The notes under the pieces are model-generated. The model was not told the DNA's origin, did no database searches, and worked only from the letters and a program-made list of their open reading frames with translations. A stretch of DNA of 64,000 nt from Bacteroidales bacterium (GTDB lineage Bacteria; Bacteroidota; Bacteroidia; Bacteroidales; F082). Positions 16,396 through 26,020 of this stretch are shown piece by piece (within the stretch, counting starts at the first letter, position 1; each line of letters opens with the position of its first letter). The stretch is from positions 62,001 through 126,000 of the forward strand of contig JALNZU010000004.1 of NCBI GenBank assembly GCA_023229245.1, written 5' to 3'. The position numbers and the translations under genes were made by a program.

Positions 16396-17259
16396 ATGAT
16401 GAAAAAGAACAACGCATTGTTACGTGAAGTCCGGTCGTATGCCGTGATCACTTTAGGACTTTTTGTCATGGCCTTAGGCTGGACAGCTTTTTTGATCCCA
16501 AATGAGATACTTGGTGGTGGGGTTAGCGGTATTTCAACTCTTATCTTCTGGGTAACGGGACTTCCGGTGGGTGTATCGGTTTTTGCGATCAATGCGGTAT
16601 TGTTGGTTTTTGGCTTAAAGATACTTGGCAGAGGATTTGGGATCAAGACAATATACTCTATCGTAGTACTCTCGGGCTTTTATGCACTTCTGCAATATTA
16701 TATACGCGAGCCTTTTGTTACCGATAAATTTTTAGCCAGTATAGTAGGAGCTGGTATGGCAGGATCAGCTATGGGATTTATATTCACCTTAGGTGGAAGC
16801 ACAGGAGGGACGGATATAATCGCTCTGATAGTAAACAAATATAAGAATATCAGTCCGGGAAGAGTAATATTACTATTGGATGTGTTCATCATCTCCAGCT
16901 CATACCTTGTTTTTCGGAGCATAGAACCGTTGGTGTACGGGTTTGTGGTTATGGGCGTCACCTCTTATACCATTGATCTGATCATCACCGGTAATAAACA
17001 GTCTGTTCAATTGTTTATTTTTTCAAAACATGCTGCTTTAATAGCCGATCGTATTGGTAATGAATTAGGTAGAGGGGTTACATTTATCAGAGGAGTTGGC
17101 TGGTACACCAAAACGGAAAATGATATTTTGATGATCATAGTCCGGAAAACAGAGTATCAACAAGTGTTCAGAATAGTTAAAGAAGAAGACCCTGAAGCTT
17201 TTCTCTCCCTTTCGATGGTAATGGGAGTATATGGGATAGGGTTTGATACAATTCGTTAA
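16396..17259 (+). CDS. YitT family membrane protein (DUF161 + DUF2179)
   Basis: A 287-residue inner-membrane protein with five to six hydrophobic spans over residues 1-200 and a soluble C-terminal domain. Glycine-rich motifs NEILGGGVSGIS and FTLGGSTGGTDIIA are diagnostic of the YitT family. The last ~80 residues (LGRGVTFIRGVGWYTKTENDIL and following) form the DUF2179 domain, which has a PII-like fold. Substrate and role are not established for this family. Two adjacent ATGs (16396, 16399) are equally likely starts. It is transcribed alone between the divergent zinc peptidase and the convergent EamA gene. Confidence 0.9.
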   Translation: MMKKNNALLREVRSYAVITLGLFVMALGWTAFLIPNEILGGGVSGISTLIFWVTGLPVGVSVFAINAVLLVFGLKILGRGFGIKTIYSIVVLSGFYALLQYYIREPFVTDKFLASIVGAGMAGSAMGFIFTLGGSTGGTDIIALIVNKYKNISPGRVILLLDVFIISSSYLVFRSIEPLVYGFVVMGVTSYTIDLIITGNKQSVQLFIFSKHAALIADRIGNELGRGVTFIRGVGWYTKTENDILMIIVRKTEYQQVFRIVKEEDPEAFLSLSMVMGVYGIGFDTIR

Positions 17260-17359
17260 CAATCTGACTGATAAGTGGAGCCTATCTGCTTTGGATCCCT
17301 ATTGATTTATGATTCGTAAACCACTTTTATTAGCCTGACAAAAAGTATTCGAAATAAAT

Positions 17360-18244
17360 TTATGTTCGTTTTACCTCAGACGGTTTAAGCTGTATCCACA
17401 CAACGGCTATCAGCATCAGCAGGCAACCTGTTAATTGAGTTATATTCATCTTTTCACCAAGGATAATGTATCCGCCTATAGCCGCAAATACGGCCTCCAA
17501 ACTTAGTATTATTGCTGCGTGATCGGCGCGTGCACGGCCCTGAGCAGCTATCTGAAGGGTGAACCCTATTCCTGCCGACATGATACCAGCATACAATAAT
17601 GGATAAGCAGTCTGCAATATAGCCGATAAATTCGGAGATTCGAGACCTATTGCAAGTAGTAAGCTTAGCAACCCGGTAAACAAAAATTGTATGAAGGCAA
17701 TCCATTTGGCATCGTGTAAAGGTGCTATGTATGACAACACAATCAGATGCATAGCCCAGAAAAGAGCACTAATCAAAACGAGTATATCACCTATGGACAG
17801 CTCTATTTGTTCGTGTACCGATAGCAAATACAATCCTGCTGTTGCTAAAAGGGCTGCTAACCAGACTGAGCGCCCGGAACGATGGCCGGTGATCATTCCA
17901 AATGCCGGTACAAACAATATGTACAAGCTGGTAATAAAACCTGCTTTGCCGGCTGTAGTATAGACAATCCCTAGTTGTTGGAAACTGGCAGCAACGAACA
18001 GGGCAAATCCGGCTAAAATACCATGAAACCAAAGCCGTTTGTTAGACCATGAAGCAGTTGCCTTTTTACGCTTACTACTCGTCAGAAACGGCAATAGCAC
18101 CACTGCACCCAATAAAAATCTGATGCCGTTGAAGGTTAACGGATGGATATGCTCCATTCCCTTGCGCTGTGCTACAAAGGCAAAACCCCAGATTAGAGCT
18201 GCTGTTAGTAGAAGAATATTAGGTTTGAATGGTTGGCTCTTCAT
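17360..18244 (-). CDS. EamA (DMT superfamily) transporter
   Basis: A 294-residue drug/metabolite transporter with ten predicted helices in two EamA repeats. The first repeat shows ALIWGFAFVAQRKGMEHI and RFLLGAVVLLPF, and the second shows ALFWAMHLIVL and SLEAVFAAIGGYIILGEKM, the conserved second-repeat motif. The start MKSQPFKPNI at 18244 lies 2 bp after the stop of the upstream symporter, so it is the last gene of a peptidase-symporter-EamA operon. A longer frame to 18403 overlaps the symporter and is rejected. The substrate is unknown. An amino acid or small peptide product exporter would suit its neighbours, but that is inference. Confidence 0.9.
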   Translation of the reverse strand: MKSQPFKPNILLLTAALIWGFAFVAQRKGMEHIHPLTFNGIRFLLGAVVLLPFLTSSKRKKATASWSNKRLWFHGILAGFALFVAASFQQLGIVYTTAGKAGFITSLYILFVPAFGMITGHRSGRSVWLAALLATAGLYLLSVHEQIELSIGDILVLISALFWAMHLIVLSYIAPLHDAKWIAFIQFLFTGLLSLLLAIGLESPNLSAILQTAYPLLYAGIMSAGIGFTLQIAAQGRARADHAAIILSLEAVFAAIGGYIILGEKMNITQLTGCLLMLIAVVWIQLKPSEVKRT

Positions 18245-18246
18245 CT

Positions 18247-20088
18247 TTAATTCATCCGTAGTTTTTTCCAGAATAAAGTGAGCAATGCGCCGGAAATAAT
18301 GGCTAAACCAACCAACACCATAGCCAAGGTATGGTTTGAATAAAGGAAGTGACCAATGGCAAACAAGGTGCTGTATATCATGATACAGCCTAAGATCATA
18401 CATATAATTCCGGTAGGTACATCCCAGCGTAAATCTTTCTCTTTAATAAGGTCAACGCCTTGTTGTCCGGCTTTTTTTACTACAGCTTCCCAGCCTGGAC
18501 CGCCGGGCCTGATCTTGCGATAAAAGTTTCTGAGCGTTTCATCATTTTCCGGACGAGTGAGATAAGTGACCAACAGCCAGGAAATACTGGTTAATAACAC
18601 TACTCCGACAAATTTAATCATACCCCAGTACGTTGCTGAAGTCAATATACCAAGCACTTTCACTTGATCATCAGGCAGATATATCAGGCTGAAGTTTTCG
18701 ATCAGAATGAAGATAAGCGAGAAAAATCCGGCTGCTATCATAGCTGATAGTTCTGAATACGCATTTACACGCCACCAGAACCATCTTAGAATATAAATTA
18801 GACCAGTGCCTGCACCTATCATCAGTAAATACTGGAATGCCTGAAGGGCATTTTGTAACACCAATGCCAACAGTACAGAAAATATCATCAGGCTAATAGT
18901 GCTTATTCTCCCAAAGCGTACCTTTTGTTTTTCGGTGGCTTGTGGATTGTAAAACCTGCCATAAAAGTCGTTGACCAAATAGGAAGAGCCCCAGTTTAGC
19001 TGTGATGCTACAGTCGACATAAAAGCTGCTATCAGTGATGCCACTACCAATCCGAGTATTCCGGCAGGTAGAAATTCACGTAACATGGCCGGATAGGCAA
19101 AGTCGTTCTTGATATATTGAGTTGACACATCCGGGAAGGCATCTACCATTGATTGAATATCGGGGAAAATAATGAGCGAAGCCAGACCAACTATTATCCA
19201 GGGCCATGGACGAAGCGCATAATGAAAAAAGTTAAACAACAGTGTAGCACCCACAGCGTGACTTTCGTTTTTAGCCGATAACATTCGTTGTGCGATATAT
19301 CCACCACCACCGGGCTCAGCACCCGGATACCATGCTGCCCACCATTGTACGGCTATAGGAATTAAAAAGATACTTAAAAATAGTTCCGGATTAGATATCT
19401 CAGGTATCAACCTAAGCTTATCGGCTACTGCGGGGTTTGCAAACAGACCCGACAATCCTCCTACTTGTGGCGAGCGGGCTACAAATACAGCAGCAATGAC
19501 AGCTCCAGCCATTGCGAAACTAAACTGAAAAAGATCAGTCCAGAGGATAGACTTCAATCCGCCTAATCCACTGTAGATCACTACTACCACTGCGGCAATA
19601 ATCAGTGCTGGTGCCGGTTGAAGACCAAGCATGACACCTGCTATCTTGATAAACGCAAGCGAAACACTTGCAATCACTAACACATTGAAAAAGAATCCAA
19701 GATAAATAGCCCTGAACCCCCGAAGGAAAGCAGCCATTTTGCCACTATAGCGTAACTCGTAAAACTCAAGATCGGTCATCACTTTTGAGCGATTCCAGAG
19801 CTTGGCATAGATAAATACGGTCAGCATACCGGTTAAAAGAAAAGCCCACCATAGCCAGTTGGCTGCTACCCCTCCCGTACGCACCATATCGGTAACCAAA
19901 TTGGGAGTGTCGGCCGAAAAAGTAGTGGCTACCATTGAAACTCCAAGAAGCCACCAAGGCATATTACGCCCAGATAGAAAATAACTGGCGGTGTTTTTAC
20001 CGGCATCACGTGCGGCCAATAAACCGATAGTGAGTAGAACAAGAAAGAACAATCCAACAAAAATCCAATCAATAGTATTTAAATGCAT
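18247..20088 (-). CDS. Sodium:solute symporter (SSS family)
   Basis: A 613-residue protein with about 13-15 membrane helices spread over its length. SSS hallmarks include the first-helix segment TIDWIFVGLFFLVLLTIGL, the loop SYFLSGRNMPWWLLGVSM, and SADTPNLVTDMV, where the sodium-site helix begins. The family couples sodium entry to uptake of sugars, amino acids, organic acids or vitamins, and the substrate here is not readable. The gene is 34 bp downstream of a secreted aminopeptidase and 2 bp upstream of an EamA transporter, so uptake of a peptide-derived product is a reasonable guess only. Confidence 0.92.
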   Translation of the reverse strand: MHLNTIDWIFVGLFFLVLLTIGLLAARDAGKNTASYFLSGRNMPWWLLGVSMVATTFSADTPNLVTDMVRTGGVAANWLWWAFLLTGMLTVFIYAKLWNRSKVMTDLEFYELRYSGKMAAFLRGFRAIYLGFFFNVLVIASVSLAFIKIAGVMLGLQPAPALIIAAVVVVIYSGLGGLKSILWTDLFQFSFAMAGAVIAAVFVARSPQVGGLSGLFANPAVADKLRLIPEISNPELFLSIFLIPIAVQWWAAWYPGAEPGGGGYIAQRMLSAKNESHAVGATLLFNFFHYALRPWPWIIVGLASLIIFPDIQSMVDAFPDVSTQYIKNDFAYPAMLREFLPAGILGLVVASLIAAFMSTVASQLNWGSSYLVNDFYGRFYNPQATEKQKVRFGRISTISLMIFSVLLALVLQNALQAFQYLLMIGAGTGLIYILRWFWWRVNAYSELSAMIAAGFFSLIFILIENFSLIYLPDDQVKVLGILTSATYWGMIKFVGVVLLTSISWLLVTYLTRPENDETLRNFYRKIRPGGPGWEAVVKKAGQQGVDLIKEKDLRWDVPTGIICMILGCIMIYSTLFAIGHFLYSNHTLAMVLVGLAIISGALLTLFWKKLRMN

Positions 20089-20122
20089 GATCTTAGTTCT
20101 TTATGAGAAAATTACTATGTAT

Positions 20123-21412
20123 TTATAAATTGATCCAGCTTTTAAGCTTACTGATGGCTTCATTTCTTGTGTGTTCATCAAAATGACGCAGACGGGTAGT
20201 ATGTGATCCTTCTGGTAGGATGAGTTTCAGGTGATCAGTCTTGGTACCGGGTTTAACAGCTGTTGACGACCACGCATCATATTCGCCATACACATATAAG
20301 ATGCGATCTCCATTTCGCTTCAGCCATCTATCCACTTTTCGGCTCAGTTGCGGACTGTATCGGACTGATATTCCTGTAGGAAGGGTATGATTGAAATTGG
20401 GATGATGTACTAAGTGAAGTAACCTTTTAAACGGCTTGATATCATACGAATAGAATCCCATCTCGGTGAGTGCCTGATAGAAAAATGGCTGAAAGTTTTC
20501 GATGCTTTGGTCGGAGAAAAAATCATATCCTGCAGCCGCAATAAATGTGTTGAATACTGTATCGATATTTGAACCCGGCAACGGCAAGGCATCACACGAA
20601 ACTGGATACCATTGCCAGTAGGCAAAACCCAATTCCAATACGTTATACTCATACGCTTTTTCAGTCCCGCCTACCCAATCAAAACTGAAGTTACGGGCTT
20701 TGGCCGAATCAGCAAACATAGGATAAAACACCGATCTGCGTTCTAACAGATCTTTTTGCAGAGCTTGAAGTCTTTCTCTGCACTCAGGATTAGCTACTGA
20801 TCTTAAAAAACGAAACACACGTTTGTCGGCTGTTGAAAAATTTAGTGGTGCCACATAAGGTACCGAAGCTTGCACATCATCGGGATAGAAATACCTGTAG
20901 TACAGGCATGTCTGACCGCCTTTGCTGATACCAGTGCTTACCCAGGGCCCGGTATAATAGGTTTTAAGCAACTGATTGATAGAGTGTAAGTCGGCAGTAG
21001 CATTGTATAGGTTCAGTTGTTCCCATTCAATAGTTGAAGGAGTGCTATTCCCAAAGAATCGATGTTCAGCCACTATGAGGTTTGCATCCAAAGCCTCGGC
21101 TAATTCTTCATCATATCTTGGCCATAAGGCATAATGCGCTGCGTATCCTTCTGTTACAAATACCACGGGCTTGTCAAACCCCCTGTGCCGGATGATGATC
21201 CGTTGCAGAAATGTGTCTGATTCAGCTTCCTGATGGTTTAACGGCTGACGAAGGTATGCTACTATAGCACTTTCATAACGGCGGATATCAATCCGAAGCT
21301 CTTTGATGCTGTCCAAACCAAGCGTGCTCAGTTGATCAACCCATTGTTGCGAAAAAAGGATTGTAAAAGAACTGAGTACAAATGCTAAGGTGATGAAAAG
21401 TTTTTTGCGCAT
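20123..21412 (-). CDS. Secreted serine aminopeptidase (S37/S28-type, PS-10 family)
   Basis: A 429-residue secreted alpha/beta-hydrolase peptidase. A signal peptide (MRKKLFITLAF to about FSQQ) precedes the catalytic domain. The nucleophile elbow is GISKGG, with the Ser in TGISKGGQTCLYYR. Upstream EGYAAHYALWPRYDEEL and AEHRFFGNS are characteristic of the tripeptidyl-aminopeptidase group first described in Streptomyces. A C-terminal VYGEYDAWSSTAV carries the likely acid Asp, and LPEGSHTTRL the catalytic His. It should remove short N-terminal peptides in the periplasm or outside. ATG 21412 is preferred over 21439 because it starts the signal peptide. It is first in the operon with the symporter and EamA transporter. 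Confidence 0.88.
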   Translation of the reverse strand: MRKKLFITLAFVLSSFTILFSQQWVDQLSTLGLDSIKELRIDIRRYESAIVAYLRQPLNHQEAESDTFLQRIIIRHRGFDKPVVFVTEGYAAHYALWPRYDEELAEALDANLIVAEHRFFGNSTPSTIEWEQLNLYNATADLHSINQLLKTYYTGPWVSTGISKGGQTCLYYRYFYPDDVQASVPYVAPLNFSTADKRVFRFLRSVANPECRERLQALQKDLLERRSVFYPMFADSAKARNFSFDWVGGTEKAYEYNVLELGFAYWQWYPVSCDALPLPGSNIDTVFNTFIAAAGYDFFSDQSIENFQPFFYQALTEMGFYSYDIKPFKRLLHLVHHPNFNHTLPTGISVRYSPQLSRKVDRWLKRNGDRILYVYGEYDAWSSTAVKPGTKTDHLKLILPEGSHTTRLRHFDEHTRNEAISKLKSWINL

Positions 21413-21478
21413 AGGAATAGGCTTTGAATTTTTCGGCAATTTAGCGAATTAGACAATCAGCAGCCTCGAACAAAACAG

Positions 21479-21515
21479 AAAAAAAGCCACTAGCAACAGG
21501 CAAGTGGCTTTTTTC
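21479..21515. terminator. Bidirectional rho-independent terminator
   Basis: AAAAAAGCCACT at 21480-21491 pairs perfectly with AGTGGCTTTTTT at 21503-21514 around an 11-nt loop, with A/T tracts on both sides. It can end minus-strand transcripts of T9SS cargo 1, and the flanking tracts would allow use from either direction. Confidence 0.9.
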
Positions 21516-21537
21516 TGTCAGATTTCATCTGTGCGTC

Positions 21538-23667
21538 TTATCGGCTGATAACTATTTTTGATGTGTGAACGTTTTGATCCGTTTTCAGGCGGATCAGATA
21601 CATACCATTAGGCAGAGAGCTCAGATCGCGTATGATACGTTGGTTTCCAGATGGCTTACTGCCTGAATCCAATAACATAACTTCCTTACCGTTGATATCG
21701 ATTAAATTGATGAACACCGGCCCCGAGCTTGACAGATGATAATTCAAGGTAATTTGATCTTTAGCCGGATTAGGTATTACAGAACTTATTGTTGCGGTTT
21801 GACTTTGGATACCTACATGGAATCCGGTAGTAAAAGTTACCGATGATCCTGGGGTTATAATGCCGTATTCGTTTTCTACATCATTGATCCCAAACAGATA
21901 GGTGGTTAATTTGTCTAACAGCCCTACAGGCGAAACAGTTATAATGGTTTTGTCCTCATTAATAGTGGCAGTAAATGGAAACTCATCACCATCAACCTCC
22001 TGAAGTGTGATCAATCCGGCTACATTATCATTGGTGATCTCTTGTCCTCCAACATGATATACTGGCATACTAAACTGAATATGCAGATCAGCTTCGGTTG
22101 GGAACTCTATGGTTCCATTGATTGGGTCGAAGGATACAATAGCAGGCAATGTGTTTATGTCACTTGAATAAGCCGATTGGAATACATATTTAGTTGCATT
22201 ATCCTGAAGGAATATTACTGCGATCAGGTCTTCCATTTCTTCTACATTGGTGGTGGACATATCATGTGTATAGGTGATGGTCTGGGTTTCATTAGCCGTG
22301 AAATTCATGGCAGCACCATTGGCATCAGGCATCATTTTCATCATCACGTGGTGAAATTCGGTTTCACCATTTGAGGCTACGTTTTCTGTTGTAACTTGTT
22401 CGATAAACACCACATGAAGTATTACATTTTGCAGATCGGCATATGAAGTGATTTGGGCTGTCACACTAAAGTCATCTCCATCCACTACGTGCGCTGCTTC
22501 AATTTTCACAAAAGCCGGATTAGCCATAGCAGTATTAAAGGCGTTGTTTACCGCTGAAGCGCTGGTAGACACGTTTTTACCTTCTACGTAAAGCATGGGA
22601 ACGGCGTTCACTCCATAATACATACGCCTGATACCACCTTCGGCCGTATAGTATGGGTCTCCGTTTCCGGGCCAGTTCATCTGGTATTTGATCAGACCAA
22701 TTTCATCACCGTGTTGTTCAATAAAAGGATTAAAAACATTTCTGTTAAAAGTGTAGCAAGGGCCGCAGGTTGAGCTGGTGAACTCCTCAAATAAGGGTCG
22801 GCGTTGTAAGGTTTGATAAGGGATACTGATAGTCAACTCAATCAAGTCATTATCTGGGTTATCGTCTTGTCCTTGCCCGTTTACATTGGAAAGCCAAACC
22901 TTAAGGCTATAGATACCGGGTTCGGGATTCAGTAAATGCTGGCTTTGAAAGTTATGAGCAGTACCAGTAGTAAGGTTCAACCCTGTGTAGGATGTAGTAA
23001 ATACTTCGCCATCATCTACGCTCCAGTTAATGTCATATGAATGGATATTCTGCAATCCGTTATTGATGATGGACCCAGCTACAGTTTGTTCGTCTAAGAA
23101 ATAGGCTGGCACATTCACAGAACCCATAGCAGCATCTAAATCGACTGGCACGATCAGCTCAAAGTCATCAAAATACCAGTCGTTCATATTGTAGCTGTTT
23201 CCGTTGAAAAACAGGCAGAACTGGAAAGTAGGGCTGTCCACATCCTCGTTTTCAATAACGACTGTTTTTGTTTGTGCTGGAATATTAGAGTTTACTGTTT
23301 GTGTCCAGACATTAGTCCAATCATCAGTTTGTGAGGCTCTGGTAGCTATTCCAATCTGGTAGTTGGAAGCGTAGTGGTCAAGCATATGCCTGAAGCTTAC
23401 AATTGCAGTATTGTTCCCCGACAAGTCAAGGGCTGGCGAGATAAGTCGCGTCATAGTGTTGAACTGTGGCGACCATGTTAGTTTCCCTTCAGGTGCTGTA
23501 CCACCGGCATTGGCAGTATTGGAAATTTTCCAGTTTAATGCCTGATCGGAAACAGTCCAACCAGCTGGTGGAACAAGGTTGCCGCTAAAGTCCTCAGTAA
23601 GTATAGTTTGGCCACTTAATGATATAGTCGCCAAAAAAATAATAGCTAAAGTAAAAATTCTATTCAT
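21538..23667 (-). CDS. T9SS cargo 1: secreted thioredoxin-like (Omp28-type) multidomain protein
   Basis: A 709-residue secreted protein. In order: signal peptide (1-19), a jelly-roll module starting EDFSGNLVPPAGW (20-175), a beta-sandwich (~180-285), a thioredoxin-like domain with CGPC (Cys301/Cys304, FEEFTSSTCGPCY) and a following VPMLYVEG segment with the cis-Pro position, a bacterial Ig-like domain (~515-615), and a C-terminal type A T9SS sorting domain starting at NPAKDQITL. It should be exported by the Sec and type IX systems and attached to the surface or released. The thioredoxin-like part could have disulfide activity or be only structural. It shares domain order with the cargo at 26082-27953. 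Rho-independent terminator just downstream. Confidence 0.88.
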   Translation of the reverse strand: MNRIFTLAIIFLATISLSGQTILTEDFSGNLVPPAGWTVSDQALNWKISNTANAGGTAPEGKLTWSPQFNTMTRLISPALDLSGNNTAIVSFRHMLDHYASNYQIGIATRASQTDDWTNVWTQTVNSNIPAQTKTVVIENEDVDSPTFQFCLFFNGNSYNMNDWYFDDFELIVPVDLDAAMGSVNVPAYFLDEQTVAGSIINNGLQNIHSYDINWSVDDGEVFTTSYTGLNLTTGTAHNFQSQHLLNPEPGIYSLKVWLSNVNGQGQDDNPDNDLIELTISIPYQTLQRRPLFEEFTSSTCGPCYTFNRNVFNPFIEQHGDEIGLIKYQMNWPGNGDPYYTAEGGIRRMYYGVNAVPMLYVEGKNVSTSASAVNNAFNTAMANPAFVKIEAAHVVDGDDFSVTAQITSYADLQNVILHVVFIEQVTTENVASNGETEFHHVMMKMMPDANGAAMNFTANETQTITYTHDMSTTNVEEMEDLIAVIFLQDNATKYVFQSAYSSDINTLPAIVSFDPINGTIEFPTEADLHIQFSMPVYHVGGQEITNDNVAGLITLQEVDGDEFPFTATINEDKTIITVSPVGLLDKLTTYLFGINDVENEYGIITPGSSVTFTTGFHVGIQSQTATISSVIPNPAKDQITLNYHLSSSGPVFINLIDINGKEVMLLDSGSKPSGNQRIIRDLSSLPNGMYLIRLKTDQNVHTSKIVISR

Positions 23668-23725
23668 ACAATTAAAAGTTTAGGTTATTTTGTAATTCAA
23701 AGTATTTGGTTATCAGATTTTTTTA

Positions 23726-23827
23726 CTATCGTCCAAAGATAAAATAAAGTAGCATGACAGATAAAATCACATACAGTATTATTACACCCCATCGTTGTGC
23801 TTTTTTGAAAAAGGTTTTGGGTTTCAT
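23726..23827 (-). CDS. 33-residue single-span membrane microprotein
   Basis: A short frame, ATG at 23827 and TAG at 23726, encodes a 33-residue peptide with a basic start (MKPKTFFKKAQRWG), one hydrophobic segment (VIILYVILSVMLLYFIF) and a GR end. This layout fits an inner-membrane protein with the N-terminus in the cytoplasm. Support for a real gene is a perfect -7 box (TATCTTTG, 23845-23852) 17 bp upstream, and its place in a 326-bp gap otherwise without content. It sits between the TPR/LuxR regulator (upstream) and T9SS cargo 1 (downstream), all on the minus strand. No function can be assigned, and homologues were not searched. Confidence 0.6.
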   Translation of the reverse strand: MKPKTFFKKAQRWGVIILYVILSVMLLYFIFGR

Positions 23828-23844
23828 CTGTTTTTAATTTATCG

Positions 23845-23852
23845 CAAAGATA
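23845..23852 (-). promoter_or_regulatory. -7 box (TATCTTTG) for the 33-residue microprotein
   Basis: Perfect TAnnTTTG followed by CG, ending 17 bp before the ATG at 23827. No clear -33 element. Confidence 0.55.
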
Positions 23853-23993
23853 GAAGAAGGAATCATAAATGCATAAAAAAATACTACTACAATACCTCTA
23901 CAGAAGTTATTTTAAGGTAAATAGATATTTGCTTTTGAGCTGACTGCATCACCCTATAGGTTTTAACAGGCTTGTGTGCAATGCTATTATTTA

Positions 23994-25796
23994 TTAAAAC
24001 TGTTGCAGGAATTCGGTAAGATTGTTTTCGGAGCTCAGATTAAACTTTTTACGCAGTCGGTATCTACCCATTTCTACTGCCCGAACGCTGATATTATTGA
24101 GTGAGGCTATTTCCTTAGAAGAAAGGTTCATACGCAACAGGGCACATAAATGCCCTTCATTTTTTGTGAGTTGTGGGAATTGTGATTTGAGTTTATCAAA
24201 AAATGCGGCATTGACAATATCAATATTTTGTTGAAACTCTTTGAGGTCTTTGATCAGGTTTATGTTTTGCTGCACATTGATAGTCAACTCCTTTAATCGT
24301 ATCTCACGTTTTTCGGATGATATGTTTAACAGCTTTTTCAGTTCTGCTTTCAGCTCATGCAAAAACTTGTTTTTCTCAACTAAATGCAGGGCGTAATTAG
24401 TAAGCTCATTGGATTTTAGATGTAACTCTTTCTCCATCAATTCTTGTCTGGCTTTGCTAAGCGTTGCTTCTTGCTCAAGAAGCAGTCGTTTTTTGCGATG
24501 TTTCAGTTTCAGTCGGGAGTAAATAAAGACAGCTATGATAGCAAACAGCAATAATGAGAGTATAAGCAATAGCTGACGGCTACGAAAGATTTCTTTTTCA
24601 CTTTTCAAAAGTGCGATTTCACTGTCTTTTATTTCTAATTCTTTTTCTTTCAGATTGAGACTGAAGCGCGTATGCAGCTCATTTAACTGTTCTGTCTTTT
24701 TCTGATTGAACAGCGAATCTTTCAAATATGAATACTGTTTAAAATGCCGGAGAGCTTTTCCTATTTCATTTTTTCGCTCATAGGCCAAGCTCAATCCGTG
24801 GTCGGCATTTTGTTGCCCTTCAAGATGGTCAGCCTTGATTGCCAATACCTTTAATTGTTCAAAAGTTTGTATGGCTTCCTCATATTTTTCTGCTTGATTG
24901 AAATGTTGTCCTGATTCGGTTAACACGCGTATGATAGCGATAGTGTCGGCTATCTGTGTGTTTAAAGCTAAGCTTTTAGCAAAGAACTCTTGAGCCTTTT
25001 CTGTTTGATTTTGTGCCGAAGCAATTAATCCTTTATTCAGATAGTTTACAGCTAAATAGTTCAGTTTGTGATACTTCTCGTTTATACGAATTGCCCGATC
25101 ATAATATTCGTTTGCTTCTTCAATTTCTCCTCGAATACGGTATATCTCTCCCACGTTATTAAGCGATGCTGCCAATTCAACTTCGTTGCCTGTAGTCTGA
25201 CGAATTTTAAGAGCTTTTTGGAAGTGATCGAATGCAAGATCAAACTCTTGTTGTACATAATAAATTCCTCCGATGGCGTTCAGTGCATTAGCTCGTTCAC
25301 GCTGATCGCCACTTTGGTTGGCAAAGTCTAATGCCATCTCAAAATATTGCATCCCTTGCCGGTAATCAAATTGATTCTCAATGTAAATATGACCTAATTT
25401 TAAGTAAAGACGCGACAGCTCCAATAACTTATCTAATGATTTAAAATGCTTGATACTAATAAGATAGTAGTTAATTGAAGGCTGATAGTTGCGTTTGGTC
25501 TCGAATATTTCGGCCATGACCTGATTGCTGATCGCACAAGCTTCCGCCGATTGAATTTGATTGGCTAAGGATAAAGCTTGCCTAGAGAAGTACAAAGCTC
25601 TGTCAGGGTCAAGCTCTTTAAGATAGGTTGCTAATTGATTCAGATACGAAAGTTTGTCAAAGCTGTCTTCATTATCAGCTACAAGCATCATCACACTGTC
25701 CACATAATGCGAATGATCCTGAGCAAATAAGCCATGTGTCAAACCACATACACATTTCAAAAAAAACACGCAACCTATGAGTTTAGTGACCTTCAT
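23994..25796 (-). CDS. Membrane-anchored TPR sensor with LuxR-type HTH
   Basis: A 600-residue regulator. A signal-peptide-like N-terminus (1-25) leads into tetratricopeptide repeats over ~50-370 (for example ALNAIGGIYYVQQEFDLAFDHF and AASLNNVGEIYRIRGEIEEA). Then come one membrane helix (~405-425), a charged coiled coil (~430-520) and a C-terminal winged/LuxR-like helix-turn-helix (LTKNEGHLCALLRMNLSSKEIA, ISVRAVEMGRYRLRKKF). This one-protein arrangement, with periplasmic TPRs and a cytoplasmic HTH, is common in Bacteroidota. Ligand and targets are unknown. It lies between two T9SS cargo genes with an ECF sigma factor nearby, so those are candidate targets. A -7 box at 25918-25925 would give a leader of about 115 nt. 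Confidence 0.88.
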   Translation of the reverse strand: MKVTKLIGCVFFLKCVCGLTHGLFAQDHSHYVDSVMMLVADNEDSFDKLSYLNQLATYLKELDPDRALYFSRQALSLANQIQSAEACAISNQVMAEIFETKRNYQPSINYYLISIKHFKSLDKLLELSRLYLKLGHIYIENQFDYRQGMQYFEMALDFANQSGDQRERANALNAIGGIYYVQQEFDLAFDHFQKALKIRQTTGNEVELAASLNNVGEIYRIRGEIEEANEYYDRAIRINEKYHKLNYLAVNYLNKGLIASAQNQTEKAQEFFAKSLALNTQIADTIAIIRVLTESGQHFNQAEKYEEAIQTFEQLKVLAIKADHLEGQQNADHGLSLAYERKNEIGKALRHFKQYSYLKDSLFNQKKTEQLNELHTRFSLNLKEKELEIKDSEIALLKSEKEIFRSRQLLLILSLLLFAIIAVFIYSRLKLKHRKKRLLLEQEATLSKARQELMEKELHLKSNELTNYALHLVEKNKFLHELKAELKKLLNISSEKREIRLKELTINVQQNINLIKDLKEFQQNIDIVNAAFFDKLKSQFPQLTKNEGHLCALLRMNLSSKEIASLNNISVRAVEMGRYRLRKKFNLSSENNLTEFLQQF

Positions 25797-25917
25797 TGCA
25801 ACAGCTTTACTGAAATAGATACCTTAATTTTACTATCAATAGGCATTTTGTTTTGGATTTGATGTTTATCCAACAACCTGATATGTTTTCTATATCCTAT
25901 CTCTGAAGTATGTAGGC

Positions 25918-25925
25918 AAAAATAA
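25918..25925 (-). promoter_or_regulatory. Possible -7 box (TATTTTTG) for the TPR/LuxR regulator
   Basis: Minus-strand TATTTTTG followed by CC. It is 121 bp from the ATG at 25796, which implies a long leader. Confidence 0.4.
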
Positions 25926-26020
25926 TCAGTTTTTCTGTTTTTGGTGTGTTTGTTTTATTGGGAAAGACTTTTTGAACTAAAGAATAAATCGGGATATATG
26001 CATTTTCCAATAGTGTATAA

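Noticed and set aside
18245..18403. N-terminal extension of the EamA transporter frame
   Set aside because: It would overlap the upstream symporter gene and lacks a membrane-protein start. The ATG at 18244 begins the first helix correctly.
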